In this document: piece by piece, positions 1 to 9,266 of the stretch
Numbering within the stretch: the stretch's first letter is position 1
How the letters are laid out: each line of letters opens with the position of its first letter
From: Alkalinema sp. FACHB-956
Lineage (GTDB): Bacteria; Cyanobacteriota; Cyanobacteriia; Leptolyngbyales; Leptolyngbyaceae
DNA length: 64,000 nt
NCBI RefSeq assembly: GCF_014697025.1
Contig: NZ_JACJRC010000001.1
Span: 62,001-126,000 of the forward strand
Direction: 5' to 3'
Translations under genes and position numbers: made by a program
The notes under the pieces: model-generated
The model's input: the letters and a program-made list of their open reading frames with translations, nothing else
Databases searched by the model: none
What the model was told of the DNA's origin: nothing

Positions 1-1866
1 AATCTGCCCGATCGCCGCTTGCAGCATCGGCACCTGGCCAAGATTCGCTAGGCTTTGGGCGACTGTGATCTGAAAAGCATCTTCTGCCTGCATGTCCAAA
101 CGCGGTTGCAGCGCTACAGCTTGGGCTGAGAAGGGACTTTTACGATCGATGTGTTGCAACGCAAAATTTGCCAAGGTGATGCGTCCCAGTTGTTGCAGCA
201 AGGGCTGTCTGGGAAGAGCTGTCCCATCTAATTCCGAGGCATGCACCAGTGCAACCAAATCTTTATGGGCTTCGGTGAGTTCAATGTTTTGTGGAATGGA
301 CTGAATTAAACGACTCGCTGTTGCAATGTCTTTTTGGGACAATTTTTGAGCAGCTAACTTCAAGACCCGATCGCGCCATCCTTGGATTTCCTTGAGGGCT
401 GCTTGCCAGACAAAGGTTTTGCGATTGATGGGATCGGTCAGCGCGATCGCCTGCCCCCAAGTCTCCACAGGTTGGCCTTTGACAAACGCTTGGGCTTGTT
501 TGAGGTAATAACCCGCTAGTTTCTCGTCATCAATCTGTTTGCGAATGTCCGATAACCGATTTTGCCACTTGGGATCGTCCACCAAGGTTAGCTTTGCCAG
601 CAAATCCGATGATTCATTCCAGGATTGCTGCTTTAATGCCACCATGATGCGATCGTAGAGTTTTTGACCGCGATTGCGTTCCGTCTGCCAGCGCTGAATG
701 GAGTCTTTCACCTCGCCGTAGAGGGGACTGGATTCTGGAATGGTTTGGGCAATTTGAATCGCCCCATCCAAATCCCCTTGGTTCAGTTTTTCCCGCGCCA
801 AGCTGAGCAAGGCATTAGACCACTGCTCGAGCGATCGTTGTCCTTGGGTATATAGAGGATGATCCGCAGACCAATGTTTCACGAGATTAATCCCGCGCTG
901 AATGTCCTCCGGTTGACCAGATTGGGCAGCGACTTGGGCACAGTACAAGCGTTCGGCATCGACCGACCAAGTGGAAATCTTTTCGCATTCAGGCACCGGA
1001 GGAATGCGGGAGAGCCACCACATGGCCGCTGTCCCACTACCGGCCACCAAGACAAAAACTGTAATAACAGCCACGGCCCATCGGTGTTGCACGATCGTCC
1101 GCGTAGTGTGCCTATAGGCAAGCTGAGCCTGGGTTTTCGTGGCTTGCCCCACCGCAGTACAGCCTCGCTTGAATTGGGTTACGCTCGCTTGGCCCACTCG
1201 TTTGAATTGTTGTTTAGCCTGCTGGCTGAAGGGGCGGCGAGATTGGGGGGGATTGGAGGAAGGGGCCTTCCGCGATCGTTGCTGGGTTTTCCGGAATCTC
1301 CGATTTTTTCCCTTCGTAGAGGGCGTTGATCCCCGATCGAAAAATGCGGGAGAGGCTGCATCCGAACGATCGTCCTCCCGATCGAGATCCTGATCAATGG
1401 CAATATCAATTTCCCTCAAGGCGGGATTGCTAATTTCGTCTTCCCAGGGATCAAAGGCCACTGGTCTCACGGCCTCATTGGCCCAAGGATCGACAAACCC
1501 GGGGGGAAAGGGGAGACGATCCGCCTGTGGCTCTCCACTGATTTCCTGTGTACCGTTTTCCTGTGTACCGTTTTCCCAACGACCACTGATGCCTTCGATC
1601 CTTGACAGAGGCAGCGTATGGGAGAGTTCAGCGGTCGCTGCATCCTCCAGAATCCCTTGGGCTGGCTCTAGTCCAACCTCAGGCTCAAGGGGGGGCGGGA
1701 TGGGCTGTTCAGGCACACGAATCACAGGCTCTGACTCCACCACAAATTCATTGTGAGTCGTGGGGAGTTCTTGAGTCAAACGGTTCCGGGGAAGGACAGA
1801 TTTGCCTTGGGATGGCGGCTTAACAAATGCCTGCAACCAAGACTGTACAAGGGGTTTCCTAACCAT
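1..1866 (-). CDS. Unrecognised single-span membrane protein, 3' end outside window
   Basis: The frame reads without a stop from an ATG at 1866 to the left window edge (622 codons), so the C-terminus is missing. The first ~260 residues look disordered: Pro/Glu-rich stretches, a duplicated five-residue unit (ENGTQ twice, around 1550-1580) and a strongly basic patch of Lys/Arg/Gln just before the membrane. One hydrophobic segment at about residues 262-285 (starting RWAVAVITVFV) is followed by a soluble helical region rich in Gln, Ala, Lys and Trp, with repeat-like helices. This suggests an N-in/C-out topology with a large extracytoplasmic part. I do not recognise the family. It lies head to tail upstream of the Fur-type gene on the same strand, 208 bases apart. 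The reading frame is well supported; the function is unknown. Confidence 0.75.
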   Translation of the reverse strand, partial: MVRKPLVQSWLQAFVKPPSQGKSVLPRNRLTQELPTTHNEFVVESEPVIRVPEQPIPPPLEPEVGLEPAQGILEDAATAELSHTLPLSRIEGISGRWENGTQENGTQEISGEPQADRLPFPPGFVDPWANEAVRPVAFDPWEDEISNPALREIDIAIDQDLDREDDRSDAASPAFFDRGSTPSTKGKNRRFRKTQQRSRKAPSSNPPQSRRPFSQQAKQQFKRVGQASVTQFKRGCTAVGQATKTQAQLAYRHTTRTIVQHRWAVAVITVFVLVAGSGTAAMWWLSRIPPVPECEKISTWSVDAERLYCAQVAAQSGQPEDIQRGINLVKHWSADHPLYTQGQRSLEQWSNALLSLAREKLNQGDLDGAIQIAQTIPESSPLYGEVKDSIQRWQTERNRGQKLYDRIMVALKQQSWNESSDLLAKLTLVDDPKWQNRLSDIRKQIDDEKLAGYYLKQAQAFVKGQPVETWGQAIALTDPINRKTFVWQAALKEIQGWRDRVLKLAAQKLSQKDIATASRLIQSIPQNIELTEAHKDLVALVHASELDGTALPRQPLLQQLGRITLANFALQHIDRKSPFSAQAVALQPRLDMQAEDAFQITVAQSLANLGQVPMLQAAIGQI

Positions 1867-2073
1867 GACGCACTGGCCGAGTCAATGGAGCAACTGTAAG
1901 GTACGCCTATTGAAACACGAATTTCCAAATCTGAACCGCCCCTGAAAGCGAGGATCACAATATTTATCATCCGGATGACTCGTTCTGTTCAGGGGATGGG
2001 GCTCCTTGCAGGCTGTGAGGGGATCGATCGAGGAGATGGAGGCTGTCCTCCCCTGCCATCTACCAAGATGCCG

Positions 2074-2532
2074 TTATTCCCCGATCGGTTCCGAGGAAGC
2101 TTTGCGATAGCCGTAAAAATCAATGCGATATTCGGTAATGTTGACGCCGGTCTGGGCTTCGATCTGTTGAATCAGTTCCGGCGGTAAATCCACATGCACA
2201 TCAATGATTTGCTGGGTATCCAGACAGTTGACGTGACTATGGGCATCACTGATGTTGCCATAGAGACGACCATCGGCCCGCTCAATGCACTCAATTACCC
2301 CTTGCTCGGACAGGGCTTCCAGGTTCTGATACACCGAGGTATGGCCGATCTCCTTGCCTTGGCAGTTGAGGCGATCGTAAATTTCACGGGCAGATAGATG
2401 TTCCTGATCCTGCCACAGGAGTTCTAGGATGTAGCGTCGCTGTCGGCTCAAACGCATTCCCAAGACTTGACAGCGTTCTACAGCGTCCTCTAGAGAACGA
2501 ATTGGTTTCAGTGCTTCCCCGTGAGTTTGCAT
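2074..2532 (-). CDS. furC: Fur-family regulator, FurC/PerR-like
   Basis: A 152-residue Fur-family DNA-binding repressor. The winged-helix part runs from about residue 25 to 90, with an AREIYDRL helix and a recognition helix around GHTSVYQNLEAL (63-74). The dimerisation/metal domain begins near HSHVNC (98-103). The first 30 or so residues (KPIRSLEDAVERC, LGMRLSRQRR) resemble what I recall of cyanobacterial FurC, the peroxide-responsive PerR of Anabaena. Unlike classical Fur and Zur it has no CxxC pair: the four cysteines (21, 57, 82, 103) are isolated, so a structural zinc site of the usual type is absent. The start at 2532 faces an AT-rich spacer. Expected role: metal-dependent control of oxidative-stress genes. 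The family is certain; the FurC subgroup is likely. Confidence 0.85.
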   Translation of the reverse strand: MQTHGEALKPIRSLEDAVERCQVLGMRLSRQRRYILELLWQDQEHLSAREIYDRLNCQGKEIGHTSVYQNLEALSEQGVIECIERADGRLYGNISDAHSHVNCLDTQQIIDVHVDLPPELIQQIEAQTGVNITEYRIDFYGYRKASSEPIGE

Positions 2533-3551
2533 AGATTGTGATTTTTAACCTAAGTGCGGAATAAAAGCAGAAAAGTGAAATAAATCGAGATTAAGGCGGG
2601 TATTGTCAAACGTTTTATTGGTTCAATTTTAGCCAGACAAACGAGAATTTAATGAGACAACCTGACTCGAAATCATGAGGTTTTGAGGAAGTTTTCTAGG
2701 ATTGAGTCACTGGAGCGATCGCTGGATGGATACTGCCCTTGATGCTACTGAATGACTACAGCGCATTAGAGCCTACTGGCCTACGGTTCAATTCTGGTCA
2801 CAGCTACCCTTAGCCAGCCCTGCCCACGGTCAACTCTGCCCACGGCCAGCCTAACCCGTCCGTAGTAGCCAACTAGTAGCCAACTAGTAGCCCAGTGGGC
2901 TAACTGTCCTACCCCTGAGTTCCAGAGTACGCGACTCATTTTGCCCAGTAACTTTGTTCAGACATGCTTTTCATTCTCGAATACTGAGCCAAGCTAAAAA
3001 CTGGCATTGGCTACAAAATCAATTCACTAGAGCAGCAGTTACATTTGAGCCATCAATCTAACTCCTGAGTCATCAATCTAACCCCAGTCACTGTTTTCGT
3101 CTTTTCGCTCATAGGCTGAAGGTGAGCAAGTTGAACTGATCTAGAAACCCTATCAGACGTTGAATAAATGCCTACACCCGTAATGACTGATGCTGGCTTA
3201 CATCTGCACTTATCTGAACATAATCTACCTATGTTCTATCACAAGCTAAGTCAAAGTCGCTACAACTTTGATTTGTCAGCATTCTCCACTTCCCTTGGGG
3301 CTACCCCCTTGGAGTTTGCGCCTTAAGTTCGTTGCTCTAAGTTCGTTACTTTAAGTTCGTCACCTTCAAGTTGTCACTGTGAGATCGATAACTATGCGGA
3401 TTGGGATGACTAATCCTTGTAAACTGCTGAGACATTTTTCTTCAGGACTAGCCAGAATTCACCTCCAGACTGCACACTAGGGGACGGCTTCTCTCAGTCC
3501 ACTTTTCGTGAGTCCACTGCGCGTCAAGCCACTTTTCTTCCCCATGACGAT
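2533..3551. other. 1-kb spacer between furC and MFS gene, with direct repeats
   Basis: No convincing gene. The spacer separates the divergent furC and MFS genes, so it should hold both promoters. Three clusters of short direct repeats are visible: AGTAGCCAACT units near 2865-2895, two copies of a 20-base unit containing CATCAATCTAAC at about 3047-3086, and four variants of AAGTTCGT between 3320 and 3370. The stretch 2560-2660, next to furC, is AT-rich. Confidence 0.5.
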
Positions 3552-4913
3552 ATGCATCCCGTGAGTCAGCAACCTCAATCCACTGGTTTTTCGGCCCTCC
3601 TGCGCGATCGTGCCTTCATGCAGCTTTGGATTGGCCAAATTTGTTCCCAGCTTGCGGACAAGATTTTTCTGACCCTCCAAGTTTCTCTCCTCACAGAAAA
3701 TCTACGGTATCAAGCCTTTGAAATTAACATGGGTTCAATCCAATGGGCTCTGGATCCGAACTCGCGGTTGTTGATTTTGTTTATTGCTTCCACCATTCCG
3801 GCCATTTTGTTTGGCTCGGCGGCGGGAATTTTTGTCGATCGACGGCGCAAGAAATCTGTCCTGTTCCATTGCAATCTCTGGCGGGCCATTATGCTGCTGC
3901 TGCTACCGTTCATTCCCGGTGGCTTTCCGTTGCTAGTGGTGATTGTGTTTGCTGAGTCGGTATTGACCCAGTTCTTTGCCCCAGCGGAACAAAGTGTATT
4001 ACCCTTTTTGGTGGCTCGGGAGAATTTAATCGCGGCTAATTCCCTGTTTGCGACGACGATGATTGGCTCGATCGTGGTGGGGCATGCGGTTGCGTCCCCG
4101 ATTTTCGATCTTGTGGAGTACCTCAGCCGGGGACTTGGGAATCTTCCCTTTGAGTTTGGTAAGGAATTCACAGTAGGGTTGCTGTACCTGGCAGGCGCGA
4201 TTATTTTGGCTCGCTTGCCCATGCGGGAAACCCGCCAACGGGCTGAAGACACCTTGCATCCTTGGCAAGACTTCAAAGCGGGCTTGGCTTATCTACGCAA
4301 GGATCGCCTGGTGAGTAACGCGATCGTGCAGCTGATGATTATCTACTCAGTGTTTGCTTCGTTAACCGTGCTGTCGATCGCCCTGACGAGCAAAATTCAA
4401 ATCAGTCCCGGCCAAAAACTCCAGGCTGACCAATTTGGCTTTTTGATTGCGGCGGCGGGAGTCGGCATGATTTTGGGGGCAACGTTGCTGAACGTCATGG
4501 GCGATCGCTTCCACCACAAACCTCTCCCCCTGATTGGCTTTCTGAGCGTCAGTTTTGCTTTGTTTTGCTTTGCGTTCATCCATCAATTGGCGATCGCGTT
4601 AGTGTTGAGTGCCTTTTTGGGGCTGGGGTCGGTGCTGATCGTAGTCCCCATGCAAACGTTGATTCAGCAGCAAACGCCCGCCTCGATGCGAGGGAAGGTC
4701 TTCGGCTTCCAAAATAACGTGATCAACATCGCCATTTCCCTGCCCCTAGTCCTGACAGAGTTTTTCGTCAAACTGTCTCCTCCCCTAGATCCCACCAATC
4801 CCAATTCTCCTCGTGATCCAGGGTTCGTTTTACTAGGGATTAGCGTGATTGTGGCGGCGATCGGGATTTGGACTTGGCGCAGAAGTCGTCAGGTTTTTCA
4901 AGATGTTCTATGA
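3552..4913 (+). CDS. MFS transporter, exporter type
   Basis: A 453-residue integral membrane protein with about 12 hydrophobic segments. It resembles the MFS group that includes EntS-like exporters and many uncharacterised cyanobacterial efflux proteins. Supporting motifs are the cytoplasmic loop between helices 2 and 3 (GIFVDRRRKK, near residue 95), the AEQSVLPFLV segment near 145, and the repeated loop in the second half (GDRFHHKPL, near 315). The C-terminal tail ends with a basic helix (WTWRRSRQ). The ATG at 3552 is used because it precedes the first amphipathic segment and the hydrophobic core starts at once; an ATG eight bases upstream is in another frame. The substrate cannot be told from sequence. 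The gene stands alone, with long spacers on both sides. Confidence 0.85.
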   Translation: MHPVSQQPQSTGFSALLRDRAFMQLWIGQICSQLADKIFLTLQVSLLTENLRYQAFEINMGSIQWALDPNSRLLILFIASTIPAILFGSAAGIFVDRRRKKSVLFHCNLWRAIMLLLLPFIPGGFPLLVVIVFAESVLTQFFAPAEQSVLPFLVARENLIAANSLFATTMIGSIVVGHAVASPIFDLVEYLSRGLGNLPFEFGKEFTVGLLYLAGAIILARLPMRETRQRAEDTLHPWQDFKAGLAYLRKDRLVSNAIVQLMIIYSVFASLTVLSIALTSKIQISPGQKLQADQFGFLIAAAGVGMILGATLLNVMGDRFHHKPLPLIGFLSVSFALFCFAFIHQLAIALVLSAFLGLGSVLIVVPMQTLIQQQTPASMRGKVFGFQNNVINIAISLPLVLTEFFVKLSPPLDPTNPNSPRDPGFVLLGISVIVAAIGIWTWRRSRQVFQDVL

Positions 4914-5473
4914 CCCAAGATGTCCTGTCAACGATTCCCTAGGCAGGCTGTCCTATGAACTCAGCCATCAGCCAGCGGGATTCTCTGGATAATCCGCTCT
5001 ACTTTACCTCTCCAGGAGGATGAGCTAGGTTGTCCACCCGATTAGCTGCTGGGACTTGTAAAGACAGGTTGTAAAGACAGGTTGTAACGATGTCATCAGG
5101 TGTTGACCAGTCCTAACGGCTGTATCGCTGATAACATAACGCTTCCAGCCAAATCCGTCTAAATTTTTAAGCCTGCTGACCTCGACAGAGAACAAAATCG
5201 CCTCTAGACTTAGGTCTTATAGAATTGCATCAGTCGTTACAGAACTGATTTTTTTAAATTCCAAAAAAAGAAATTTCTTCTGGATCTAGATACTTTGCTT
5301 CAGGTCGATCGATATAGTCGATATAGCTGTCGCTCTATATATTCAGTGTAGCTCCTAGTTCAGCCCTGCGCGATCGGCTCAGCCAGTCCCTCTATTTTGG
5401 GTATCCTGAGGTTAATTCTCTTTTCAGGAAACTTTACTTCCATCCATCTAGACGCTTTTGGTGAGGTTCCCCA
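4914..5473. other. Spacer upstream of ilvB
   Basis: Contains no gene I can support. It includes a 13-base direct duplication (TTGTAAAGACAGG, about 5055-5082), an AT-rich tract with a small palindrome (AGAAATTTCT, near 5269) and a run of ATAT-containing sequence near 5310-5345. The last two make it the likely ilvB promoter and leader region. I see no clear attenuator. Confidence 0.45.
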
Positions 5474-7243
5474 GTGCAATTGCAGCAATCGGTAGCAGTC
5501 CAACGGGTCACAGGTGCTTACGCGCTGCTCGATAGCCTTAAACGCCACGGCGTGAAGCATATTTTTGGCTATCCAGGCGGTGCTATTCTACCCATCTACG
5601 ACGAACTTTATAAATTTGAAGAGCGGGGTGACCTGCGACATATTTTGGTTCGTCATGAGCAGGGGGCTGCTCACGCTGCCGATGGCTATGCGCGGGCGAC
5701 GGGTGAAGTGGGCGTATGCTTTGCGACCTCTGGTCCCGGTGCAACGAATTTGGTAACGGGCATTGCCACGGCCCATATGGATTCCATTCCCTTGGTCGTG
5801 ATCACCGGGCAAGTCCCCCGCCACATGATTGGCACCGACGGCTTCCAGGAAACAGACATCTGGGGCATCACCCTGCCGATCGTCAAGCATTCCTACGTGG
5901 TGCGGGATCCGCGAGAGATGTCACGGGTGGTGGCGGAAGCGTTCCACATTGCCAGCACGGGGCGTCCGGGGCCGGTGTTGGTGGATGTGCCCAAGGATGT
6001 GGGGTTAGAAGTTTTTGATTATGTGCCCGTTGAGCCAGGGAATGTGCGACTAGCGGGGTATAAACCAACGGTGAAGGGCAATCCGCGCCAAATTGGTCAA
6101 GCGTTGAAGCTGATTCGCCAAGCCAATCGTCCTCTGCTGTATGTGGGTGGGGGCGCGATTGTCGCGAGTGCCCAGGATGAAGTGAAGCAGTTGGCGGAAC
6201 GCTTTCAACTCCCTGTGACCACCACCTTGATGGGCATTGGGTCTTTTGATGAGCACCATCCTTTGGCCCTCGGGATGTTGGGGATGCATGGGACTGCCTA
6301 TGCTAACTTTGCGGTGACGGAATGCGATCTGTTGATTGCAGTCGGGGCACGGTTTGACGATCGGGTGACGGGTAAGCTGGATGGCTTTGCGCCCCATGCC
6401 AAGGTGATTCACATCGACATTGATCCGGCGGAAGTGGCCAAAGTGCGCCAGCCCGATGTGCCGATCGTGGGGGATGTCAAAGTCGTGCTCCAGGAGTTAC
6501 TGGAACGCAGCCAAGCGGAAGCCGATCCCCAAAATCCTGGCCAGACCGATGCTTGGCTGGGTCGGATTGCCCGCTGGAAGGAAGATTATCCGCTGCAAGT
6601 TCCCCGCTACCCCGATATGCTGTCGCCCCAGGAGGTGATTGTGGAAGTGGGTCGGCAAGCGCCCCACGCCTACTACACCACGGATGTGGGCCAGCACCAA
6701 ATGTGGTCAGCTCAGTTCCTCAAGAATGGCCCCCGTCGTTGGATTTCCAGTGCAGGGCTGGGGACGATGGGCTTTGGGATGCCAGCGGCCATGGGGGCGA
6801 AGGTGGCGGTGCCCGATGAGCAGGTGATTTGTATTAGTGGTGATGCCAGTATCCAGATGAATATTCAGGAGTTGGGCACACTGATGCAGTACGGCATTGC
6901 GGTGAAGACGGTGATTATCAATAACGGCTGGCAGGGGATGGTGCGGCAGTGGCAGCAAGCATTCCACGGTGAGCGTTATTCTTCTTCTAACATGCAGCCT
7001 TCGATGCCTGATTTCGTCAAGCTTGCCGAAGCCTACGGGGTCAAGGGGATTGTGGTGCATGATCGCAATGATCTGTCCAAAGCCGTGGCGGAAATGTTGG
7101 CCCACGATGGCCCGGTGCTGATGGATGTGCATGTGCGGCGGGATGAGAACTGCTATCCTATGGTGGCTCCTGGCAAGACCAATGCGGACATGCTGGGGTT
7201 ACCGGAGCGGAAGCAGCTTGAGCGGGCGATCGAAGATAGTTAA
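5474..7243 (+). CDS. ilvB: Acetolactate synthase large subunit
   Basis: ThDP-dependent acetohydroxyacid synthase catalytic subunit (589 residues), first common step of valine, leucine and isoleucine synthesis in the cytoplasm. The N-terminal pyrimidine-binding domain shows [14 protein letters not shown] and the catalytic glutamate at about residue 62 ([15 protein letters not shown]). The central FAD-type domain spans roughly 195-330. The C-terminal PP domain has [14 protein letters not shown] and the GDAS...NN metal/ThDP motif starting near 456. The start is GTG at 5474, since homology begins within a few residues ([21 protein letters not shown]) and no in-frame ATG lies between. No small-subunit gene (ilvH) is adjacent. 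A hairpin terminator follows directly. Confidence 0.96.
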   Translation: MQLQQSVAVQRVTGAYALLDSLKRHGVKHIFGYPGGAILPIYDELYKFEERGDLRHILVRHEQGAAHAADGYARATGEVGVCFATSGPGATNLVTGIATAHMDSIPLVVITGQVPRHMIGTDGFQETDIWGITLPIVKHSYVVRDPREMSRVVAEAFHIASTGRPGPVLVDVPKDVGLEVFDYVPVEPGNVRLAGYKPTVKGNPRQIGQALKLIRQANRPLLYVGGGAIVASAQDEVKQLAERFQLPVTTTLMGIGSFDEHHPLALGMLGMHGTAYANFAVTECDLLIAVGARFDDRVTGKLDGFAPHAKVIHIDIDPAEVAKVRQPDVPIVGDVKVVLQELLERSQAEADPQNPGQTDAWLGRIARWKEDYPLQVPRYPDMLSPQEVIVEVGRQAPHAYYTTDVGQHQMWSAQFLKNGPRRWISSAGLGTMGFGMPAAMGAKVAVPDEQVICISGDASIQMNIQELGTLMQYGIAVKTVIINNGWQGMVRQWQQAFHGERYSSSNMQPSMPDFVKLAEAYGVKGIVVHDRNDLSKAVAEMLAHDGPVLMDVHVRRDENCYPMVAPGKTNADMLGLPERKQLERAIEDS

Positions 7244-7285
7244 TCGAATATTGTCCAAGGCTGAGTCGCTAGTAAGGTCAATGAG

Positions 7286-7320
7286 AAAAAGTCTGTTCTC
7301 GTAGTGGGAGCAGGCTTTTT
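7286..7320 (+). terminator. Rho-independent terminator of ilvB
   Basis: A stem with G-U pairs formed by AAAAAGTCTGTTCTC and GGGAGCAGGCTTTTT, with a short GTAGT loop, ending in a T-run 43 bases after the ilvB stop. Stem pairing and the T-run are directly visible. Confidence 0.8.
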
Positions 7321-7328
7321 CCAGTTTC

Positions 7329-7532
7329 ATGGGACTGGAGGTGCGGCAAGATTACCGGGTAATTAATCTCTGGGAAGTGGACGCCGCGATCGTATTTGAG
7401 CAATCCTTGAATGCACTCTTGCTCTTGGTGCCCGTCCTGAAGAATGGCGGCGAAACTCCGGTGGTCCAGCGAGCCTTGAATCAATTGCGCGGGGATAGCT
7501 GCATCCAAAACATTGCGTCAATACGAATCTGA
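7329..7532 (+). pseudogene. Fragment resembling an Rpn/PD-(D/E)XK transposase-like protein
   Basis: A 67-codon open stretch whose first half (QDYRVINLWEVD, then a hydrophobic LLLLVPVL and a Gln/Ala/Leu-rich end) resembles the middle of cyanobacterial Rpn-family proteins (recombination-promoting nuclease/putative transposase), which commonly read YxVIxLWE followed by a hydrophobic block. The nuclease N-terminus (PD...ExK) and the C-terminal region are absent. The fragment sits directly behind the ilvB terminator with no recognisable start signal. I infer a decayed remnant; a chance ORF is possible. Confidence 0.4.
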
Positions 7533-7723
7533 GGAGTCAGAGGCGTTCCAGACTCCTGCCTCAATTAGAATTTGACGTTCTTTCTGTCGTTCTGGGCGGT
7601 TAAACTGCAATAATCTCACGGTTACTCGTCCAATCGGACTCAATGGCGAATGAGTCCCATTTTACCTTGAGAGGTTCGGACTCGGTGCAATCTGCAAGGG
7701 GTCGGTGAATCGGATTCTGGCGC

Positions 7724-7966
7724 TCAAAGCAACCTCGATCGCGCTTCTGGGGTGGAAAGCGCGACCGCTTCATACACCGCCGTCCCCGGTTGCAATCCGG
7801 CGATTAGGGTTTGCGTATCACTGAGGTTGCGATCAATAAAAGCGATCGACGTGATCGGAGAAGATGTCGCGGGTATCGTTAACGGATTCTGAAACGGTGG
7901 ATTGAATGCGATCGAACTGGACAGATGAGCGGAAGATAGGTTCGACAAAGAGGGGGCGGTCAGCAT
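7724..7966 (-). pseudogene. Truncated DUF4347 N-terminus, paralogue of the large downstream protein
   Basis: About 80 codons from an ATG at 7966. The segment ITSIAFIDRNLSDTQTLIAGL and then QPGTAVY closely parallels the start of the DUF4347 domain in the large protein at 9267-12032 ([28 protein letters not shown]). After PGTAVY the similarity stops abruptly and the frame ends 15 codons later. The leader upstream of the ATG shares CTCTATACA with the leader of the intact gene. The likely history is partial duplication followed by truncation or a deletion junction. A different frame continues open for about 50 codons further on (to about 7602) without recognisable similarity. Unlikely to encode a functional protein. 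Confidence 0.6.
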
Positions 7967-8038
7967 AGCGCACAGTCTTCTGTATAGAGTAGAGTTTGAC
8001 AATTTCAGTTTGCTAAAAACAGAAGGAAATCTAGGGAT

Positions 8039-9025
8039 TTAACGAATCACCGTGACATTCGGATCGAGGTCATCCGCCACACGGAGAACCTTATCTAAAC
8101 CTCGTCGATCGTTCAGCATGACGGTTCGGAGAAAGAGTCCGCTCCAATGGGCGATCGTCTGGGTTGCGATCGCTTGATCTAAAGTCGATCGACTGGGTTC
8201 ACGAACGGGATTATCTTGATTCGTAATGCTGTAGTGATTCGCACCTGCGACTGTAATAAACGCTTTGGGTGGATTCACAATTTGATCGTAAGTCGCTCGA
8301 CTGGCAGACGGTAATACAACGCCATCGAGACTGCCAACAATCAAGCCGATCGGAATGCCAGTATTGTTAATGGGCAAAAATTGCTGGGTCTGCTGATTGC
8401 GATAATTGGTGGCGTAGAAAATTCCGGCTTTGAGTTCCGGGGGGCGAGTATAGGTCCCGGAGCAAATCCCCGGTAAACAAAACTGGGTTTGGGTTGCGCC
8501 GAGTCCTGCGCCGCCGCCAAAGGAATGTCCCATCAATCCGAGTTTAGTGGGATCAACGAGTTTGAAAATGGGTGATTTGGGATTGCGATCTTCAATTCGC
8601 ATTTGGGCGAGGACTTGATGTACCTGTTCCTGTTCGGCAAAAAGACCGGGAAAGAGTTGACCATTGGGTGCGATCAAGGTTCGCTGATTGTTGGGAACGA
8701 CGACGACAAAGCCATAACGGGCGACTTGGGTGGCGAAATTGGAATAATCTGCTTTATCGACCAAGGCTCCCGGTAGCATCAGGACAACAGGCAATTCCGC
8801 CCGATCGCGTTGGTGTTTGGATAATCGAGGGAAGTAGACATCGGCTGGATCGCCATCAGCGGCAATGGTCAGGGCGGCACGATCGATCTTTTTGTAATAC
8901 GTTGGGCGATCGTGCGCGGTCGCACTTGTGTTTCCACTTAAACAGACGATCGGAGTGAGCACGATCGCACTGAGCACGGCGGTTTGAAGGGGCTTTGATG
9001 GATTACAGGGATGAATGAGTTTCAT
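8039..9025 (-). CDS. Secreted alpha/beta hydrolase, chlorophyllase/PAF-acetylhydrolase-like
   Basis: A 328-residue alpha/beta-hydrolase. An N-terminal signal-like segment (about residues 12-35: TAVLSAIVLTPIVCLSG, Ala-rich end) predicts export. The nucleophile elbow GHSFGG puts the catalytic serine near residue 168. Candidate partners are the aspartate of GSLDG (near 232) and the histidine of GANHYS (near 264). VVLMLPGALVDKADY in front resembles the oxyanion region of chlorophyllase-like and platelet-activating-factor acetylhydrolase-like enzymes. The natural substrate (an ester or lipid) is not evident. It lies between the truncated and the intact DUF4347 genes on the same strand, which may be coincidental. 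Good family confidence, low substrate confidence. Confidence 0.82.
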   Translation of the reverse strand: MKLIHPCNPSKPLQTAVLSAIVLTPIVCLSGNTSATAHDRPTYYKKIDRAALTIAADGDPADVYFPRLSKHQRDRAELPVVLMLPGALVDKADYSNFATQVARYGFVVVVPNNQRTLIAPNGQLFPGLFAEQEQVHQVLAQMRIEDRNPKSPIFKLVDPTKLGLMGHSFGGGAGLGATQTQFCLPGICSGTYTRPPELKAGIFYATNYRNQQTQQFLPINNTGIPIGLIVGSLDGVVLPSASRATYDQIVNPPKAFITVAGANHYSITNQDNPVREPSRSTLDQAIATQTIAHWSGLFLRTVMLNDRRGLDKVLRVADDLDPNVTVIR

Positions 9026-9266
9026 GCTAAATCTCCTATCGTGAAGACTCCAATGATTGATATCAACATTTAACTGAGTGTTGCTTGCTTAAATTCTATG
9101 ATGTTCAGGAAAATTAGTCGTGTCTACTCTTGCGATTTTGAACCGGATCATCTTGCGCAATGTGACGAAATTGATTGGAGGAGATGCCGATTTTATGTCC
9201 AAACAACACGATCGCCCACTTCGATCGGAGATTCTCCAAATCCAGTTGAGCGATCGTCTGCCCGAG

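Noticed and set aside
3710-4276. 188-codon minus-strand frame inside the MFS gene
   Set aside because: Complement of hydrophobic codons; no similarity or start signals, while the plus strand encodes a complete transporter.
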